DNA from: an uncultured Coriobacteriia bacterium
GTDB taxonomy: Bacteria > Actinomycetota > Coriobacteriia > Coriobacteriales > QAMH01
Assembly: GCA_949283445.1 (NCBI GenBank)
Contig: CASDTD010000169.1
Coordinates: 1 to 6,353, forward strand
DNA: 6,353 nt
Direction: 5' to 3'
Below the pieces are notes generated by a model. That model worked only from the letters and a program-made list of their open reading frames with translations. It was not told the DNA's origin and searched no databases. Positions 5,123 through 6,353 of the stretch are shown here, piece after piece (within the stretch, counting starts at the first letter, position 1; the number at the start of each line of letters is the position of its first letter). Position numbers and translations under genes: made by a program.

Positions 5123-5149
5123 TATAGCTGATAACATATCTTATGGGAA
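5121..5149 (-). promoter_or_regulatory. Possible leftward promoter in an AT-rich patch
   Basis: On the - strand TTCCCA (5149-5144), a 17-base spacer and TATATT (5126-5121, five of six matches to TATAAT) form a plausible promoter. Transcription would start near 5114, giving a leader of about 29 bases with a Shine-Dalgarno before the ATG at 5085. The patch is AT-rich in an otherwise GC-rich window. A weaker rightward promoter in the same patch cannot be excluded. Confidence 0.4.
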
Positions 5150-5326
5150 CTAAAGAATATCCGAGCGCTTTTGGGCATTGATTGCCCGCGACACGTGCTC
5201 TTCGCGCGAAAAACGCTCTTCCCCTGTTGCGCGGCGGCCGTACCGCGCGAATCTCGCGACTGCGTTTGACTTTGCATGACTGTTTGCGAGCCACGTAAAC
5301 TCACGCTATTCGAAACGTCATGTCTG

Positions 5327-5350
5327 CGCATATGCTTGTCTACATATGCG
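5327..5350. repeat. Perfect 8-bp dyad CGCATATG-N8-CATATGCG
   Basis: CGCATATG (5327-5334) and CATATGCG (5343-5350) are perfect inverted copies with an 8-base spacer, and each arm contains the palindrome CATATG. It lies about 140 bases before the symporter start. It could be an operator or a hairpin; no promoter is clearly attached to it. Confidence 0.4.
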
Positions 5351-5450
5351 GAATCATATTTCGTTTCCGATCCTGCCGGCGTCTTATATGCCTCAGCGCG
5401 GCTCTTTGCGGTAGCTGACCGTGTATTCGCGCCTCTGGTGAGCGTTTACC

Positions 5451-5479
5451 TAGTTGTCACATTCTCAATGTGGTAAAGT
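5451..5479 (+). promoter_or_regulatory. Likely promoter of the symporter gene with a dyad in its spacer
   Basis: TGGTAAAGT (5471-5479) is an extended -10 element. TAGTTG (5451-5456), 17 bases before TAAAGT, is a weak -35; the better TTGTCA (5454-5459) would leave only 14 bases. A perfect dyad, CACATT-N3-AATGTG (5458-5472), fills the spacer and could bind a regulator. Transcription would start near 5486, only about five bases before the ATG at 5491, which implies a nearly leaderless mRNA. Confidence 0.45.
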
Positions 5480-5490
5480 CTTGGCCCATT

Positions 5491-6353
5491 ATGGATATTA
5501 TTGAAATTCTCAATCAAATTGATGCGGCCGTCTGGGGCCCGGTGATGATCGTGCTGCTTTTGGGCACGCATATCTTCCTCTCCTTAAGGCTCGGCTTCAT
5601 CCAGCGCAAGCTCCCCAAGGCAATTAGAATGTCCGTCACCAACGATGAGGACGCCGAAGGCGATGTCAGCCAGTTCGGTGCACTTGTCACTGCTCTGGCG
5701 GGCACCATCGGCACCGGCTCCATCGTCGGCGTCGCCACCGCCATCATCTCGGGCGGCCCTGGCGCTGTCTTCTGGATGTGGCTTACCGGCGTGTTTGGCA
5801 TTGCCACGAAGTACGTCGAGGTGTATGTCTCCATCAAGTACCGTGTGAAGGACCATAACGGAGAGATGCTCGGCGGCGCTATGTATGCCTGGGAACGCGC
5901 ATTCAAGCGCAAAGACGGCTCGACGCCGTGGTGGGCCAAGCTCGGGGCGGTTCTCTTTGCCCTGTTCGCTCTCATCGCGACGCTGGGCACGGGTTCTGCT
6001 GTGCAGTCTTCTGCCATGACGGGCATTATCTGCGGCAACTTCCCCTTAATCCCCACGTGGGTTATCGGCGTCGTCGTTGCCGTGGTCACTGCCATCGTCA
6101 TCTTCGGTGGCGTGAAGTCCATTGCAAACGTCTGCGAGAAGCTCGTGCCATTCATGGCCGTGGCCTATGCGCTCGGCTGCATCATCATTCTTGTCGTGAA
6201 CTGGCAGTTCCTGGGCACGGCGCTTGTGACCATCTTCGAATGCGCTTTCACGGCTAAGGCGGCGTTTGGCGGTGCCGTTGGCAGCGGCATCATGGTCGCT
6301 TTGCAGTTTGGGTGCGCGCGTGGCTTGTTCTCGAACGAATCCGGCTTGGGCAC
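5491..6353 (+). CDS. alsT: Sodium:alanine/glycine symporter, AGCS family (3' end outside window)
   Basis: AGCS (amino acid carrier protein) transporters import alanine or glycine with Na+ across the inner membrane. The first 287 residues are present and the frame is open to the window end. The start has the family form: a short N-terminus, then WGPVMIVLLLGTHIFLSLRLGF (residues 15-36). Next come GTIGTGSIVGVATAI (71-85) and the signature GGPGAVFWMW (88-97) followed by FGIATKYVE (102-110). The family usually has Asn where this protein has Ser77 (GTGN). Several hydrophobic helices follow (about 151-170, 188-208 and 218-236). The copy ends at ARGLFSNESGLG (276-287), another conserved block. The ATG at 5491 has no Shine-Dalgarno, and a GTG at 5470 in frame has none either. 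ATG is favoured by the family start and by the promoter 11 bases upstream. The exact substrate cannot be told from sequence; alsT is used as the common family symbol. Confidence 0.92.
   Translation, partial: MDIIEILNQIDAAVWGPVMIVLLLGTHIFLSLRLGFIQRKLPKAIRMSVTNDEDAEGDVSQFGALVTALAGTIGTGSIVGVATAIISGGPGAVFWMWLTGVFGIATKYVEVYVSIKYRVKDHNGEMLGGAMYAWERAFKRKDGSTPWWAKLGAVLFALFALIATLGTGSAVQSSAMTGIICGNFPLIPTWVIGVVVAVVTAIVIFGGVKSIANVCEKLVPFMAVAYALGCIIILVVNWQFLGTALVTIFECAFTAKAAFGGAVGSGIMVALQFGCARGLFSNESGLG

Larger units (their letters stand above)
4915..5450. other. Spacer between dut terminator and symporter gene
   Basis: Apart from the doubtful leftward frame I see no gene here. No tRNA or rRNA signature, CRISPR repeat or insertion-sequence end was found. 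The part from 5171 to 5250 is rich in potential hairpins: GGGCA-N5-TGCCC (5173-5187), the palindrome TTCGCGCGAA (5201-5210) and TTGCGCGG with CCGCGCGA (5227-5250). A perfect dyad follows at 5327-5350. A rightward frame at 5276-5476 has no ribosome binding site and no recognisable content. The spacer may hold regulatory DNA or a small RNA, but nothing is proven. Confidence 0.5.

Noticed and set aside
5276..5476. Rightward open frame of 66 codons just before the symporter gene
   Set aside because: There is no Shine-Dalgarno, it runs through the 5327-5350 dyad and the symporter promoter, and the product is not recognisable.
4850..5490. Glycine riboswitch or tRNA gene before the symporter
   Set aside because: Glycine riboswitches often precede AGCS genes, but I found neither their conserved core segments nor a tRNA T-loop or acceptor pairing here.
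5514..6155. Leftward open frame of 213 codons opposite the symporter gene
   Set aside because: The rightward frame is an unmistakable AGCS transporter; the antisense product is Thr/Pro/Ser-rich and looks like a shadow.

Overview
The window is a stretch of bacterial chromosome, moderately GC-rich and densely coded. It holds two groups of housekeeping genes around a DNA-damage (SOS) regulatory centre. The gene order miaA-dapF-hflX, a convergent lexA, a small gene divergent from lexA, then nrdR, matches from memory the order around lexA in Mycobacterium tuberculosis (Rv2727c to Rv2718c). This points to an actinobacterium. The protein sequences, GTG starts and CGAAC-N4-GTTCG type LexA boxes fit that. 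The placement of a dut gene after nrdR and of a Na+/alanine-type symporter further on would suit Coriobacteriia such as the Eggerthellaceae, but this is inference and no species can be named.

Layout. Positions 2-301 hold the end of miaA (tRNA modification). Next are dapF (332-1234, diaminopimelate/lysine and cell wall) and hflX (1310-2629, ribosome-associated GTPase), all on + and probably one transcript. lexA lies on - (2666-3319) and meets hflX tail to tail. The 200-bp lexA upstream region carries three evenly spaced LexA-box-like sites and two divergent promoters. The rightward promoter leads to an unrecognised 97-codon gene (3526-3819) whose product ends in a single membrane helix. Its position and control are those of the SOS cell-division inhibitors YneA, ChiZ and DivS, but its sequence shows no LysM domain. 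It is the best candidate here for something undescribed.

nrdR (3918-4391) and dut (4406-4849) follow as a two-gene operon for deoxynucleotide supply and quality. nrdR has a NrdR-box-like element over its own promoter, and a good intrinsic terminator closes the operon at 4878-4914. Positions 4915-5490 have no confident gene. They hold a possible small leftward gene with promoter and ribosome binding site, several inverted repeats, and the promoter of the last gene. That gene, from 5491 and cut by the window end, encodes the first 287 residues of an AGCS-family sodium:alanine/glycine symporter and seems to lack a Shine-Dalgarno sequence.

Functionally, the centre of the window links damage sensing (LexA), a probable checkpoint membrane protein, ribonucleotide reductase control (NrdR) and dUTP removal (Dut). 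The left part serves translation and cell-wall precursors.
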